From: a virus
Reading direction: 5' to 3' (one strand)
Length of the DNA stretch: 42,061 nt
Virus record (IMG/VR): IMGVR_UViG_3300008116_000303
Location: 1 to 42,061 of that record
This document shows, one piece after another, positions 1 through 8,328 of this stretch (its first letter is position 1; every line of letters starts with the position of its first letter). Both the position numbers and the translations under genes were made by a program. The notes under the pieces are model-generated. The model ran no database searches, was not told the origin of the DNA, and was given only the letters and a program-made list of their open reading frames with translations.

Positions 1-813
1 TGCTCTACCTATCCATGCTTCTCCTGTATTTGATAATGATGCAGGAAATCTACCCATTCTAATATACTGCGTACCACCAGTACCCATTGTAAGAGTACCG
101 TTAAAAGTAAGATTAGTAGAAGTGCTACTACCTCTACTTGTTACGCTAGCAAGAGTGTCTGTTTCAGTGTAACTAGTTAAATATCCTGCAACGGCATGAT
201 TGCCCCAACCATAAGCAGTATCCCAGTTACTTTTATTATAACCAGATATTGCATTAGCACCATTAAAAAAGTTTTGAATCTGTGCATCTGTATAAGCATT
301 TGTTATACCATACCCAGAAATAGTTGTTGGAGTACTTGTTATCTTAGACCAAGCAAGAGATGTAATCCAAGCAGGATTAGCATATGTACTATCTGTACGT
401 ACATCACCTACTGTAAAAGATCTATTTGCACTAAGATCAAGAGCGGTACCATTTATAGTAAGAGTTCTAGAAGTAGGTACTTTTGCATCAAGAGCAGTCT
501 GTAAATCAGTCTGATTAGATAGAGTACCAGTAATAGTTCCCCAGGTAGTTCCTACGGTTGGTGAAACTTCAGCATAAGCTGATCCTGTCCAACGATAAAT
601 CTTATTAGTATCTTGGGCAACATATATAATACCAGTAGAACCTGTTGCAGGAAAACCTGCCAGGTTAGTATACTCAAGTATATCATCTACATAAGAAGGT
701 AACTGGGAAGAAGGTATCTTACCATCTACCAAGTCAGCTTTAGTGCTAAGATCAACACTACTGTTTGTAAGAGTGTTACCTGATATTGTTGCTATGTTAC
801 CGCTGTTAGGCAT
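1..813 (-). CDS. Tail fibre/structural protein, N-terminal part (runs off left edge)
   Basis: An open frame of 271 codons starts at ATG 813-811 (MPNSGNIATISG) and has no stop before the window edge, so the C-terminus is missing. The protein is rich in Thr, Ser, Gly and Asn. It holds modules typical of phage fibres: an IIYVAQDTNKIYRW segment (display/attachment type) and two motifs that recur in the next gene, LTINGTALDLSANRSF (about nt 400-470) and SNWDTAYGWGNHAVAGY (about nt 185-232). It lies at the distal end of the minus-strand structural operon, 16 nt after the stop of the neighbouring fibre gene. A role in the virion surface or host recognition is inferred from composition and position; no enzymatic motif is visible. 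Confidence 0.8.
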   Translation of the reverse strand, partial: MPNSGNIATISGNTLTNSSVDLSTKADLVDGKIPSSQLPSYVDDILEYTNLAGFPATGSTGIIYVAQDTNKIYRWTGSAYAEVSPTVGTTWGTITGTLSNQTDLQTALDAKVPTSRTLTINGTALDLSANRSFTVGDVRTDSTYANPAWITSLAWSKITSTPTTISGYGITNAYTDAQIQNFFNGANAISGYNKSNWDTAYGWGNHAVAGYLTSYTETDTLASVTSRGSSTSTNLTFNGTLTMGTGGTQYIRMGRFPASLSNTGEAWIGRA

Positions 814-829
814 ATCTTAATTCATATTA

Positions 830-2701
830 TTAGTTTACTAAAGCTAATGCTTTCCATCCACTAGAAGTATAAGCCCAAAGACCTTCTGTACCATCTGTCT
901 GATAAATAATGCTACCTACAGAAGGAGATGATATAGCGGACTTTTGAGTAGCTGTCATTCTTGGAGGAACAAAAGCTTTAGTAGTAGATGTTATAGTTAA
1001 GCTACCAGTAATAGTTTTATCACCAGTAATAGTTTCTGTTCCTGCAAGATGTACAACAGTATTATCTAGTGCATAACCTGCACTAGCGTGATTACCCCAT
1101 CCATAAGCTGTGTCCCAATTAGACTGAGAAGAAGTAGTAGGTATTGAGTATCCAGCTGTAAAAGTAACAGCAAGAGTACCTGATCCTGTAACTGGACTAT
1201 TTGCAACTGATAAACCAGTAGGTACAGAAAGACCTACTGAGGTAACAGTACCTACTGACCATGAACGATCAGCAGTAAGATCGTAAGCAGTTCCGTTTAT
1301 AGTTAGCTGCCTAGCATTTGTTACAGGAGTATACCCAAGAAGTGTTGCAATAGACTTCATCTTGTATAAAGATGAAGAGTTCTCATATGAAAGAACTGTG
1401 TTGTCAGCCGGTGTAGCTGTTATCTGTACATTATGTAATTCTTGTAGCTCAAAACCGTTCTGTACTTTTACAAAAATCTCACCGTTATTTTGTTGAGCCC
1501 TTGTTACTATACCAATAAATACTAGATGAGCTGGAGCATATGGTTTATTAAGTAAACCAAATATAAGCTGACCATTGGTACCTAGCCAAACAGGATCACC
1601 AGCAGAAGCTGTAGATGTATCTATTCCTGCAACAAGTCCTTCTGTGACTACAAATACTATATCATTCTGTGCCCCACCAGATGCTAGAAGACCCATTGTC
1701 TTACTAGATGTAGCTTCAGATGCATTAGATGCTTTACTAACAATCATGTTAGTTCCAGCATTTCCTGTACTGCTACTTACATAAACAGCAGTACCTACTG
1801 TCATAGCTTCTCCAAGCTTTACGTAGTGTTGAATCTGACTTGTATAGTTAGGTATCCACGCTACAGCATAGTTTGTTGCAGAAGTCTTTGCTAAAATATC
1901 ACCAGTGGCACCACCCGTTGGAAGAATATTCCAAGTTCTGTTAGCTGTTAAATCTTGAGTTATACCATCTATGGTAATTGTTCTGCTAGAAGATAGACCT
2001 CCACCAGCTACCCATGATATAACTTCTACATAATCCCCAGCAACACAAGCGGTATTAAGAACTACAGTAGTTCCATTACTTGCATTAAACTCAGATCCAG
2101 AAAGCTTAGAACCGTTATAAAAAACATCAACTGCCCCTATAACGTAGGAGCAGGAAAAAGTTGTTTGACCGGCAGTTGCTGTAAAGATGCAAATATCTCT
2201 AGAGCTAGGAGACTGCCCTACATAGTATGGAGAGTAAACAAAAACAGTAACAATATCATTTAAAGAAGCAGCATCGTCTAAGACAATAGTACTGCTATTA
2301 GTAGCAGTATAAAGATCATCATTTATATATACACCATTGACAAAAACATCTATAAACCCAGGTGTATATCCTCCTGATACAGTGAATGTTGTCTGTCCTG
2401 CTGTTGCAGTAAATACCTGTTTAGTTCTAAATGAAGCAAGGTTTCCTGCTCCTGATGCTGTTAAAACCCCAGTAATAGCATCTATAGAAAGACCAGAACC
2501 AACCTTTACACCTCCTAACGTACTAGCAGAGGCAATAGGTAAGCTGTAAGGTACAACGTAGCTTTGTACCCAGGCAGTTGTAGCCAGCTTGGTAGAGTTG
2601 TCATTTGCCGCAGGCGTCTGACCAGTAGCTGTATTATTTAATGTTACTACTCCATCTACCGTCAGACCAGCTTTAGCTAGTATGTCAGTTAGAAACTTCA
2701 T
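830..2701 (-). CDS. Large tail fibre-like structural protein
   Basis: 623 aa, low complexity, beta-rich and dominated by Thr, Ala, Ser, Val and Gly. The N-terminus (MKFLTDILAKAGLTVDGVVTLNNTATG) resembles that of the next gene upstream (MAKKFLTNLDL), a virion-attachment type start. Inside are two fibre repeats with the pattern LTINGTxxDLTAxR (around residues 245 and 485) and the SNWDTAYGWGNHASAGY motif shared with the gene at the left edge. The C-terminus (AFVPPRMTATQKSAISSPSVGSIIYQTDGTEGLWAYTSSGW) is a segment common at the end of phage fibres. Its neighbours on both sides are fibre genes. Receptor binding is inferred from this context. Confidence 0.82.
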   Translation of the reverse strand: MKFLTDILAKAGLTVDGVVTLNNTATGQTPAANDNSTKLATTAWVQSYVVPYSLPIASASTLGGVKVGSGLSIDAITGVLTASGAGNLASFRTKQVFTATAGQTTFTVSGGYTPGFIDVFVNGVYINDDLYTATNSSTIVLDDAASLNDIVTVFVYSPYYVGQSPSSRDICIFTATAGQTTFSCSYVIGAVDVFYNGSKLSGSEFNASNGTTVVLNTACVAGDYVEVISWVAGGGLSSSRTITIDGITQDLTANRTWNILPTGGATGDILAKTSATNYAVAWIPNYTSQIQHYVKLGEAMTVGTAVYVSSSTGNAGTNMIVSKASNASEATSSKTMGLLASGGAQNDIVFVVTEGLVAGIDTSTASAGDPVWLGTNGQLIFGLLNKPYAPAHLVFIGIVTRAQQNNGEIFVKVQNGFELQELHNVQITATPADNTVLSYENSSSLYKMKSIATLLGYTPVTNARQLTINGTAYDLTADRSWSVGTVTSVGLSVPTGLSVANSPVTGSGTLAVTFTAGYSIPTTSSQSNWDTAYGWGNHASAGYALDNTVVHLAGTETITGDKTITGSLTITSTTKAFVPPRMTATQKSAISSPSVGSIIYQTDGTEGLWAYTSSGWKALALVN

Positions 2702-2712
2702 TAAGTATTGTA

Positions 2713-3798
2713 TTATTTCTTGATTACTACACGATATGCGTTAGAAGCTGGAGCAGTAGCAAAGCTTACTGTTACAACTGAACTAGATGTGACATACACA
2801 TCTGCAAAAACCTCTTCTTTTGTAGAGTTATCGTAGATAGCCACAAGAACATCTGCTGCATTTAAACCATGCGTAAGAGCAAATGAAGTTGCTGAACCAT
2901 TACCAACGTTGGCAGCATAGCCACCAGTTCTGTTAGTAATATAAGTTACTAATTTATAAGGAGTTACAATACGTTCATCATCTAGACCAGCATCAGTTTC
3001 TGCCTGAGTGGCAATCTCTGCAATACCTGTTCTAGTTTCAGTTGCTGTACGTCCTGCTAATTTAAGAGGAGTAACAGCTGCTGTATCGTTAGTACCAGTA
3101 TTGGTTTCAGTTTGGGTAGCAATCTCTACAAGACCAAGTACAGATTCTGTAGCTTGATCACGGTTAACTTCCAAACGGATCCAGTCTGATTTCAGACTAG
3201 TGGATGCAGCATTTACTTTAGCAACAACAACGTCACCAACAGCAAAAGCTTCACTATCTACTGTACCTGCTACAGTTACGTACCAGTAGTCACCTGCTTT
3301 AGTGCCCGCAGTAGGAGAAGATCCTACAGGGAAAGAACCAGATGAAGCATCCCAACCACCTTCAAGGTTACCAAGACTAGCTACATTAGCGTCAACGTAA
3401 TCTTTAACAGCCTTAGTTGTAGGCATGTTGGTATCAGAAGCAGTGCCATCAACAGCAGTTTTAATATCTACTGCTTGAACGTCTGCTGTAGAACCAGTTA
3501 CGTTAGCAAGAACTTTAAGACTTGCGATCTGTTGGATCTTACCAAGAGTAACAAGTGTTACTTCATCACCATCTGCAGAATATGTAGCAGTAAGACCTGA
3601 TCCTCCGATTACTGAACGAAGATCACCAGAGATGTCTACCCAAGCGGTACCATCCCAAAAATAGATGCGAGCATCTGTTGTGTTAAAATAGATCTGACCA
3701 GAAACAGGACTACCAGGAGGTGTTCCTAGATTCTGGAGTGCTACGTTCAGAATCTGATTTTTGGTCAGGTCTAAGTTAGTTAAAAACTTTTTAGCCAT
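2713..3798 (-). CDS. Tail fibre protein with tandem fibre repeats
   Basis: 361 aa. The N-terminal segment (FLTNLDLTKNQILNVALQNLGTPPGSPVSGQIYFNT) is a common phage fibre start that leads into a trimeric shaft. At residues ~215-285 there are two copies of the classic fibre repeat with pattern GxxxIATQxETxxGxxDxxxVTPxKL (GLVEIATQTETNTGTNDTAA, then GIAEIATQAETDAGLDDERI). The last ~70 residues form a domain with the pattern HGLN..DVLVAIYDN..EEVFADVYV.SSSVVTVSFATAP, which also ends the next two upstream genes in diverged form. It lies 11 nt from the 623-aa fibre gene, suggesting one transcript. Host recognition is the likely role. Confidence 0.85.
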   Translation of the reverse strand: MAKKFLTNLDLTKNQILNVALQNLGTPPGSPVSGQIYFNTTDARIYFWDGTAWVDISGDLRSVIGGSGLTATYSADGDEVTLVTLGKIQQIASLKVLANVTGSTADVQAVDIKTAVDGTASDTNMPTTKAVKDYVDANVASLGNLEGGWDASSGSFPVGSSPTAGTKAGDYWYVTVAGTVDSEAFAVGDVVVAKVNAASTSLKSDWIRLEVNRDQATESVLGLVEIATQTETNTGTNDTAAVTPLKLAGRTATETRTGIAEIATQAETDAGLDDERIVTPYKLVTYITNRTGGYAANVGNGSATSFALTHGLNAADVLVAIYDNSTKEEVFADVYVTSSSVVTVSFATAPASNAYRVVIKK

Positions 3799-3818
3799 GG
3801 GGTTTAGAATTATAGATG

Positions 3819-4370
3819 TTAATTAAAATAAGCTTTTCCACTAAAAGGTGCAGAGAACTGTAGACTAACACTGTTATTATTGTTGTATACAACTTCTCCA
3901 ATAACCTCATTTCCTCCTGTATCAACAATTGATACTGCAGGATACTTACCCAAATTGTGCGTAATGTTCCACGTGGAATTAGCTACACTTTGTGTATGTA
4001 TATAAGAAAACTCTACAGAGTCAGATATAAAAGTATTATCTCTATAGGTTAACTTAACTGTTTCAGTTGTTTCCGTTCTGGAAACATCTACCGCCATTAC
4101 TGAACGGTTATATGCTTCTTGTATATACTGTATCTGAGTCTGAGTAAGTCCTACTTGTAACCATTGATTACCATTCCATACGTAAAATGTATCTACTGTA
4201 GTATCATATACTGTGACACCTTCATGAGTAGAGTTTAGAGTAGACGCCATTGCTGTCCTCTCTGCTGTAGAGACAGGATGCAACCTAGCATTGAGTAATT
4301 GATTATTACCCAGGTCTATGTCGTGATAGTAGACGACAGATGTTGGTATAGATGATCCTTCTTCTGGCAT
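3819..4370 (-). CDS. Small fibre/baseplate-type protein with shared C-terminal domain
   Basis: 183 aa. The first half (VVYYHDIDLGNNQLLNARLHPVSTAERTAM) is again the attachment type of start, followed by a display segment (EGVTVYDTTVDTFYVWNGNQW). The C-terminal 70 residues carry the pattern WNITHNLGKYPAVSIVDTGG-NEVIGEVVYNNNNSVSLQFSAP-GKAYFN, which is paralogous to the ends of the 361-aa and 198-aa neighbours. Its start codon overlaps the stop of the 198-aa gene by one base, indicating translational coupling. Function is inferred from domain sharing and position only. Confidence 0.78.
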   Translation of the reverse strand: MPEEGSSIPTSVVYYHDIDLGNNQLLNARLHPVSTAERTAMASTLNSTHEGVTVYDTTVDTFYVWNGNQWLQVGLTQTQIQYIQEAYNRSVMAVDVSRTETTETVKLTYRDNTFISDSVEFSYIHTQSVANSTWNITHNLGKYPAVSIVDTGGNEVIGEVVYNNNNSVSLQFSAPFSGKAYFN

Positions 4371-4966
4371 TATGATAAGTAGGCTTTACCTGCTACAGGA
4401 TTATTAAAGTATATTTTCATTCTGTTGTTGTCTATGATATCAATGATACCTTGTATATCATTACCAGAAATATCTTCTGTAAAGACATTTGGTATCAAAT
4501 TCATACCATGATTAATATCCCATACAGTAGATGCTACTTGCTGGTTGTGTACAAAAGAACTATTCTGATTAATGTTAATAGCAGGATTAAGGTTAATCCT
4601 TGTTATACATCCACCAGAATTAATTTCTATAATGTTTGGACCAGCACTTACAGTACCATTATATCCAAGTGCAAGATCTGCACTCTTACCTTCTTCTGAG
4701 ATAATATATCCGCGTCCGCCTTTAGAATAAAGAACGTCATCATAAGTAACTCCTAACCAGGTTCTATAGTTAATTGAAGCTGTTTCAAGAGCTCCATCAT
4801 CTTCATTAGCTTCCCAGTCTACTAGCTCCTTACGAATACTAGCAAGATCATCATCAATACTTGCCTTACAGGTATCTATCCCATAACGCAGTTTCTTGTA
4901 CTGACGATGCATAGCTTCTGCAAAGCTCTTATAATGTTTGGACTTATGTTGTAGAAGGGTTCTCAT
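4370..4966 (-). CDS. Structural protein sharing the fibre C-terminal domain
   Basis: 198 aa. The N-terminal ~75 residues are helical and charged (HKSKHYKSFAEAMHRQYKKLRYG), unlike the fibre starts downstream. The last ~65 residues (VWDINHGMNLIPNVFTEDIS-GNDIQGIIDIIDNNRMKIYFNN-PVAGKAYLS) match the C-terminal domain of the next two genes. The helical head may be a trimerisation or docking segment for this domain. Its start overlaps the end of the 51-aa zinc-binding gene by 23 nt in another frame, which is common in this operon. No enzymatic residues are recognised. Confidence 0.75.
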   Translation of the reverse strand: MRTLLQHKSKHYKSFAEAMHRQYKKLRYGIDTCKASIDDDLASIRKELVDWEANEDDGALETASINYRTWLGVTYDDVLYSKGGRGYIISEEGKSADLALGYNGTVSAGPNIIEINSGGCITRINLNPAININQNSSFVHNQQVASTVWDINHGMNLIPNVFTEDISGNDIQGIIDIIDNNRMKIYFNNPVAGKAYLS

Positions 4967-5099
4967 TAATTATTTGCTGAGCGGTTAATTTTTGTTCGTA
5001 GGCAGTAATACAGCTGCCGCATACTAATTTTCCATCTGAAGCTACCCTGTCTTGACATCCGCAGGTAATTGTAGCTCCACAATTTTGACATGTTCTCAT
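4944..5099 (-). CDS. Small cysteine-rich (zinc-binding) protein, 51 aa
   Basis: A short gene reading MRTCQNCGATITCGCQ and ending NENPSTT-stop. It has Cys pairs at residues 4/7, 13/15 and 27/30 (CxxC, CxC, CxxC), consistent with one or two zinc sites. It fits the gap between the 184-aa gene (start side at 5124) and the 198-aa gene, overlapping the latter by 23 nt. The ATG is at 5099-5097 and the TAA at 4946-4944. Function unknown. The cysteine spacing and its position in the structural operon make it a credible real gene despite its size. Confidence 0.72.
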   Translation of the reverse strand: MRTCQNCGATITCGCQDRVASDGKLVCGSCITAYEQKLTAQQIINENPSTT

Positions 5100-5123
5100 C
5101 TGGTTTTTGGTTTTATTTAGAAA

Positions 5124-5678
5124 TTAACAAGTGCACTGTATCTGACTTGTAATCTTATCTAGCCTTTTCTTTGCATAGATAAGAAGCTCAATACCTTCTT
5201 CAGGCTGATGAGCATATTCCACTTTTGCCTTTGCCGCCTCTATAAAACTTCTAATAAGACGAAGTTCCTTTAATTTTTCTTTAAGATCTGCATCTGGTTC
5301 ACAAGCTCCTAACTCCAACTCAGCTAAAAGATTGAAGTATCTGTTCATAGTCTGAGTAACTCTTAAATGATTATACTCAGTAAAGACAGAACTATTAGGA
5401 GAAACAGAATAACTAATAACGTAAATACCGTCAGGAAGAATTTCACTAGTTTGTCCACAACCTGTGCGTTGAAGACCCAAAGTACATGCATTTAGTACTA
5501 AGTTAAAATTAGGGAGAACCTCAATAGATCTAGGAAGGTTAAATCCTGGAGAAGTAATATTTAAAGTTCCACACTCTACGGGAAGTTCCGGAGCGTAACT
5601 ACTGTTGTCAACAATACGTAAAACCTTGATATTGTTGGACTCTGGCAGCTCTAAACTTAGCTGATGTTTGCTAGCCAT
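5124..5678 (-). CDS. Virion-operon protein of unknown function
   Basis: 184 aa. The first ~110 residues look beta-rich (LSLELPESNNIKVLRIVDNS, then ILPDGIYVISYSVSPN). The rest is helical with a charged helix (DLKEKLKELRLIRSFIEAAKAKVEYA), and the protein ends in CTC. It lies between a terminator-like hairpin (5761-5794) and the zinc-binding gene. A 14-nt motif shared with the scaffold-gene leader lies 45-58 nt upstream of its start, so it may open a separate transcript. No family is recognised beyond a likely tail or adaptor role from its position. Confidence 0.75.
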   Translation of the reverse strand: MASKHQLSLELPESNNIKVLRIVDNSSYAPELPVECGTLNITSPGFNLPRSIEVLPNFNLVLNACTLGLQRTGCGQTSEILPDGIYVISYSVSPNSSVFTEYNHLRVTQTMNRYFNLLAELELGACEPDADLKEKLKELRLIRSFIEAAKAKVEYAHQPEEGIELLIYAKKRLDKITSQIQCTC

Positions 5679-5722
5679 TATATTAAACTTTTATAATTTA
5701 TAGATTTGTGAGTACAGGTTCT

Positions 5723-5736
5723 CAATAATAATATAC
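5723..5736 (-). promoter_or_regulatory. Putative phage promoter motif, copy 1
   Basis: On the minus strand this reads GTATATTATTATTG, 45 nt upstream of the start of the 184-aa gene and downstream of a terminator-like hairpin. The same 14 bases occur once more in the window, upstream of the scaffold gene. Two identical AT-rich 14-mers both lying in leaders of virion transcripts suggest a late promoter element. No transcript evidence is available. Confidence 0.35.
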
Positions 5737-5760
5737 TGATTTTTTAGGAGTTTACCAAAA

Positions 5761-5794
5761 ACAAAAAGGGAGGGACCATTTGGTCCGCTCCCTT
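5761..5794 (-). terminator. Rho-independent terminator after the 448-aa structural gene
   Basis: On the minus strand AAGGGAG-C-GGACC-AAAT-GGTCC-C-TCCCTT folds into a near-perfect stem followed by a short U run. It lies 24 nt past the stop codon of the 448-aa structural gene. Confidence 0.8.
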
Positions 5795-5818
5795 ATGTTT
5801 ATGGTGCAGGGGAAAACC

Positions 5819-7165
5819 TTAGAATGACTCCAAAGATACCGCGTTACCAGCTGCAGTACAGCTATTTACAATGAAATCTGTAATGCTAGAAACCGCAGTT
5901 CCAGTTGGAACGTGAACTACTAACAAATACTGATCATTGTCAAAAGTGCTGGTAGGGTTGTTAAATCTTGGCACATTGTGCAAGATCAACACTTGATCAT
6001 AAAGAGCACTACGAGTTACTGTAGCCAAAGCTGGATCAGCTTCAATCTCTCTCATTCTCAAGCTATCAACACGGCTGCTGTCAGGGTAAGCGTTCTGCAA
6101 GTAACGTCCGTCAAGGATCAAGTCACGAAGAACTGTTTCACCAAGACCAGAAGCTTGTGCAGGAGCTTGTACTTCTGATACAGAAATACACTCTACTTTA
6201 CAAGGATCACCAGACTCGTCTACTACAGAAGCATAAACGAACAATGGTTCAAGATCATACTTGTCAGTTGGAGTAAAGGTACAGTTACCAAATGTAGTAT
6301 CTACATATGCAGCAACAATATCCATGTGAGAGTTTACACTACCCAAGCTAGAAGTAGCAGGAGTGTAACCAGCGGTAGTTTGTGCAGTATAGATAACCGC
6401 GTTACCATCTGTAGAGCTAATAGCTGCTGCAGAAAGAACTACGTTAGCATAGCCAGAGCTAGCTGAATCTGCTGCACCTACGCTTACTACCAAGCTATTA
6501 GGAGCTAAAGAAGCATGAACTACTTTTTCACCAGCTGAGAAGCTAGCAGCATCTGCGTTTGCTACAACAATAGTAGCAGAGCCAGAAGTAGGATTGATTG
6601 CTACAGAAGCTGTAGTTTCTTTCCATACTTTAGCTTGAATGAAGTCCTTCAACAAAGGAGCTTCGTTGATCTGATCTGCCCATTTCAAAAGAGCCACAGT
6701 TTGATCAATAGGACTGTTAGAAGAATCACAGCATCCTGTGTAAGCATCTAAAGTCTTGTACAACTGATGGTTCAAGAAACGAAGAGCAGGAGAACCTTTA
6801 ACATCAACACGTAGACGAACTGTGCTGTCGCAAGCAAGACCTGCACAAGCAGAAGCTTCTACTTTGATAATTTGGTTCTTAGCAGCCTTAGCAGAAACTT
6901 TGATAAGACGGCTGATGTACTTAGGGTTGATAGCCTTAGACTTCTTAGACTCTTTGTAACCACCGTGAACGGGGCCAATTTTGTCTGAAGCAAAACGACT
7001 ACCTTCAGCTAGGATGAACGGAGCAGCTTGAGCTGATACAACTTGGAAAGTCTTTGCATCAAAGAAACCAATTTGTCCTGCAGTCAAACCATCTGTACCA
7101 CCAGAGCTTTTAAGAGTTGTGCTCGCAGGGAGGAAACTCTTACGAAATGCATGAGGAAAATACAT
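5819..7165 (-). CDS. Abundant virion structural protein (tail tube/sheath candidate)
   Basis: 448 aa, starting MYFPHAFRKSFLPAS. Residues ~60-100 are basic (GYKESKKSKAINPKYISRLI). The middle (about residues 200-260) is a Ser/Ala/Val-rich beta domain (SGSATIVVANADAASFSAGE). The C-terminal part (YDQVLILHNVPRFNNPTSTF) is mixed alpha/beta. Its leader carries the TTATTAACCCCTAAAT motif also found before the capsid gene, and a strong terminator follows it. Together these suggest a highly expressed transcript. Position downstream of the neck genes and before the fibres fits a major tail or tail-tip protein. The specific identity is inferred; a portal-vertex protein is an alternative. Confidence 0.72.
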   Translation of the reverse strand: MYFPHAFRKSFLPASTTLKSSGGTDGLTAGQIGFFDAKTFQVVSAQAAPFILAEGSRFASDKIGPVHGGYKESKKSKAINPKYISRLIKVSAKAAKNQIIKVEASACAGLACDSTVRLRVDVKGSPALRFLNHQLYKTLDAYTGCCDSSNSPIDQTVALLKWADQINEAPLLKDFIQAKVWKETTASVAINPTSGSATIVVANADAASFSAGEKVVHASLAPNSLVVSVGAADSASSGYANVVLSAAAISSTDGNAVIYTAQTTAGYTPATSSLGSVNSHMDIVAAYVDTTFGNCTFTPTDKYDLEPLFVYASVVDESGDPCKVECISVSEVQAPAQASGLGETVLRDLILDGRYLQNAYPDSSRVDSLRMREIEADPALATVTRSALYDQVLILHNVPRFNNPTSTFDNDQYLLVVHVPTGTAVSSITDFIVNSCTAAGNAVSLESF

Positions 7166-7174
7166 GATTTTGCA

Positions 7175-7190
7175 ATTTAGGGGTTAATAA
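7175..7190 (-). promoter_or_regulatory. Repeated leader motif before 448-aa gene
   Basis: The minus strand reads TTATTAACCCCTAAAT, 10 nt before the ATG. The same 16 bases precede the major capsid gene, and close variants precede plus-strand genes at 24049 and 25597. It may be a translation-enhancing leader or part of a phage-specific start signal. Confidence 0.45.
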
Positions 7191-7204
7191 ATAAAAAAAA
7201 ATAA

Positions 7205-7621
7205 TTAGCTTAAAAACATTAATTTATACTTTACTGAAGCTATCAAACTCTTCATCTCATCTAACTGATTAACTATCTCAGAGAAAGGCATTATTTTTTG
7301 CAAGTCTGAGATCTCGTTATACAGTTCTTTCACATGTGCGAGAGCTTCTTGTACAGAACCACATTTATAAGGTGATACTGTAGGTATATCCAAGAGTTTT
7401 TCACGAGCTCCTTGGTATTGCTCGGTTACTGCATCTACAAGTCCAGGCATTCCTTCATAGAATTCACCAAGAGCTTTATGTGCAGAAAATGAACCAGGTC
7501 CAGAAATCTTAAGATGCAATTGATGCATACTTATAGTCAATGCTTGAGCATGAGCTATCATAGCTGCTGTCTCTGTACAAGGACCCATTGGACCAGGTCT
7601 AGGTATTTTACTTAGTGCCAT
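7205..7621 (-). CDS. Helical virion-operon protein
   Basis: 138 aa, mostly alpha-helical: ALTISMHQLHLKISGPGSFS, then VKELYNEISDLQKIMPFSEI and a final helix VNQLDEMKSLIASVKYKLMF. It has a Pro-rich start (KIPRPGPMGPCTETAAM). Its ATG overlaps the stop of the 233-aa gene by one base, indicating coupled translation. It sits between the head-tail connector candidate and the 448-aa structural protein, where phages often encode a neck, tail-completion or chaperone protein. No family recognised. Confidence 0.72.
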   Translation of the reverse strand: MALSKIPRPGPMGPCTETAAMIAHAQALTISMHQLHLKISGPGSFSAHKALGEFYEGMPGLVDAVTEQYQGAREKLLDIPTVSPYKCGSVQEALAHVKELYNEISDLQKIMPFSEIVNQLDEMKSLIASVKYKLMFLS

Positions 7622-8322
7622 TAGCTATTTCTTTGTGCATTTTGAACTTCTCTCTGATACTGAATCATGCTTTCCATATCTCCAGCAAGAATAGCTGCGG
7701 CTTCGTCTATAATGATTTCACAGATATCATCCTTTAGTTCACAGATTACATCTGTGGTGTAGGCACTACCTGTACTAGGGTTGACACAACCGTTAAACTG
7801 AACTTCTCTTGGTTTTCTATAATAAACAAGCTTTATGTCTTCAACATCAAACTTATTATTTGTATAGATCCTGATCTTATCTCCAATTATTGTACAGAAT
7901 GTTTCTCCCCAATCATAAGATGGTCCTTTAAACTCATCTGATATAAGAACATCTACGTTAGCTTCTTCTGCTTGATATACAGAAAGTTTAACCTTTGGAC
8001 AGCATTCAGTTTTACCATTAGCACTAACTCTTGCAAAGTGCAAGTAATTAAGTGGAATGTTAGCTGTTTCAAAGTATTTATTTCTTTTTGTGCCGGCAAG
8101 ATCTGCTTCACCAAGAAGAATCTGCAAGTCATCAATAATATTAATACTTTGTTCTGCTGTCTCTTTTTTAGAATTAAGTCCGTGAATCTGTCTACGAGTC
8201 CACTCAAGCTGAGCTTTATTAAAAGCTTCTTGGATCATCCAACACTCAATGTTGTCATAATCAAATGAAGCAAGCTTATTCAGCCTCTGCTTAAACTTAA
8301 TCTGTAAAAGGTTATTATTCAT
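7621..8322 (-). CDS. Head-tail connector (ring/adaptor)-like protein
   Basis: 233 aa. The helical N-terminus (LLQIKFKQRLNKLASFDYDN, WMIQEAFNKAQLEWTRRQI) is followed by a beta core (KVKLSVYQAEEANVDVLISD, KIRIYTNNKFDVEDIKLVYY) and a helical end (CEIIIDEAAAILAGDMESMI). A helical body with an inserted beta domain, encoded after portal and capsid genes, matches the usual layout of neck adaptor proteins in tailed phages. Its ATG is 6 nt past the stop of the 338-aa gene. The assignment is by architecture and position, not by a diagnostic motif. Confidence 0.62.
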   Translation of the reverse strand: MNNNLLQIKFKQRLNKLASFDYDNIECWMIQEAFNKAQLEWTRRQIHGLNSKKETAEQSINIIDDLQILLGEADLAGTKRNKYFETANIPLNYLHFARVSANGKTECCPKVKLSVYQAEEANVDVLISDEFKGPSYDWGETFCTIIGDKIRIYTNNKFDVEDIKLVYYRKPREVQFNGCVNPSTGSAYTTDVICELKDDICEIIIDEAAAILAGDMESMIQYQREVQNAQRNS

Positions 8323-8328
8323 ATCTTA

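Noticed and set aside
196-504. Plus-strand 102-aa frame in the left edge region
   Set aside because: It is antisense to a clear fibre gene frame, with odd Cys/Ile/Ser-rich composition and no operon context.
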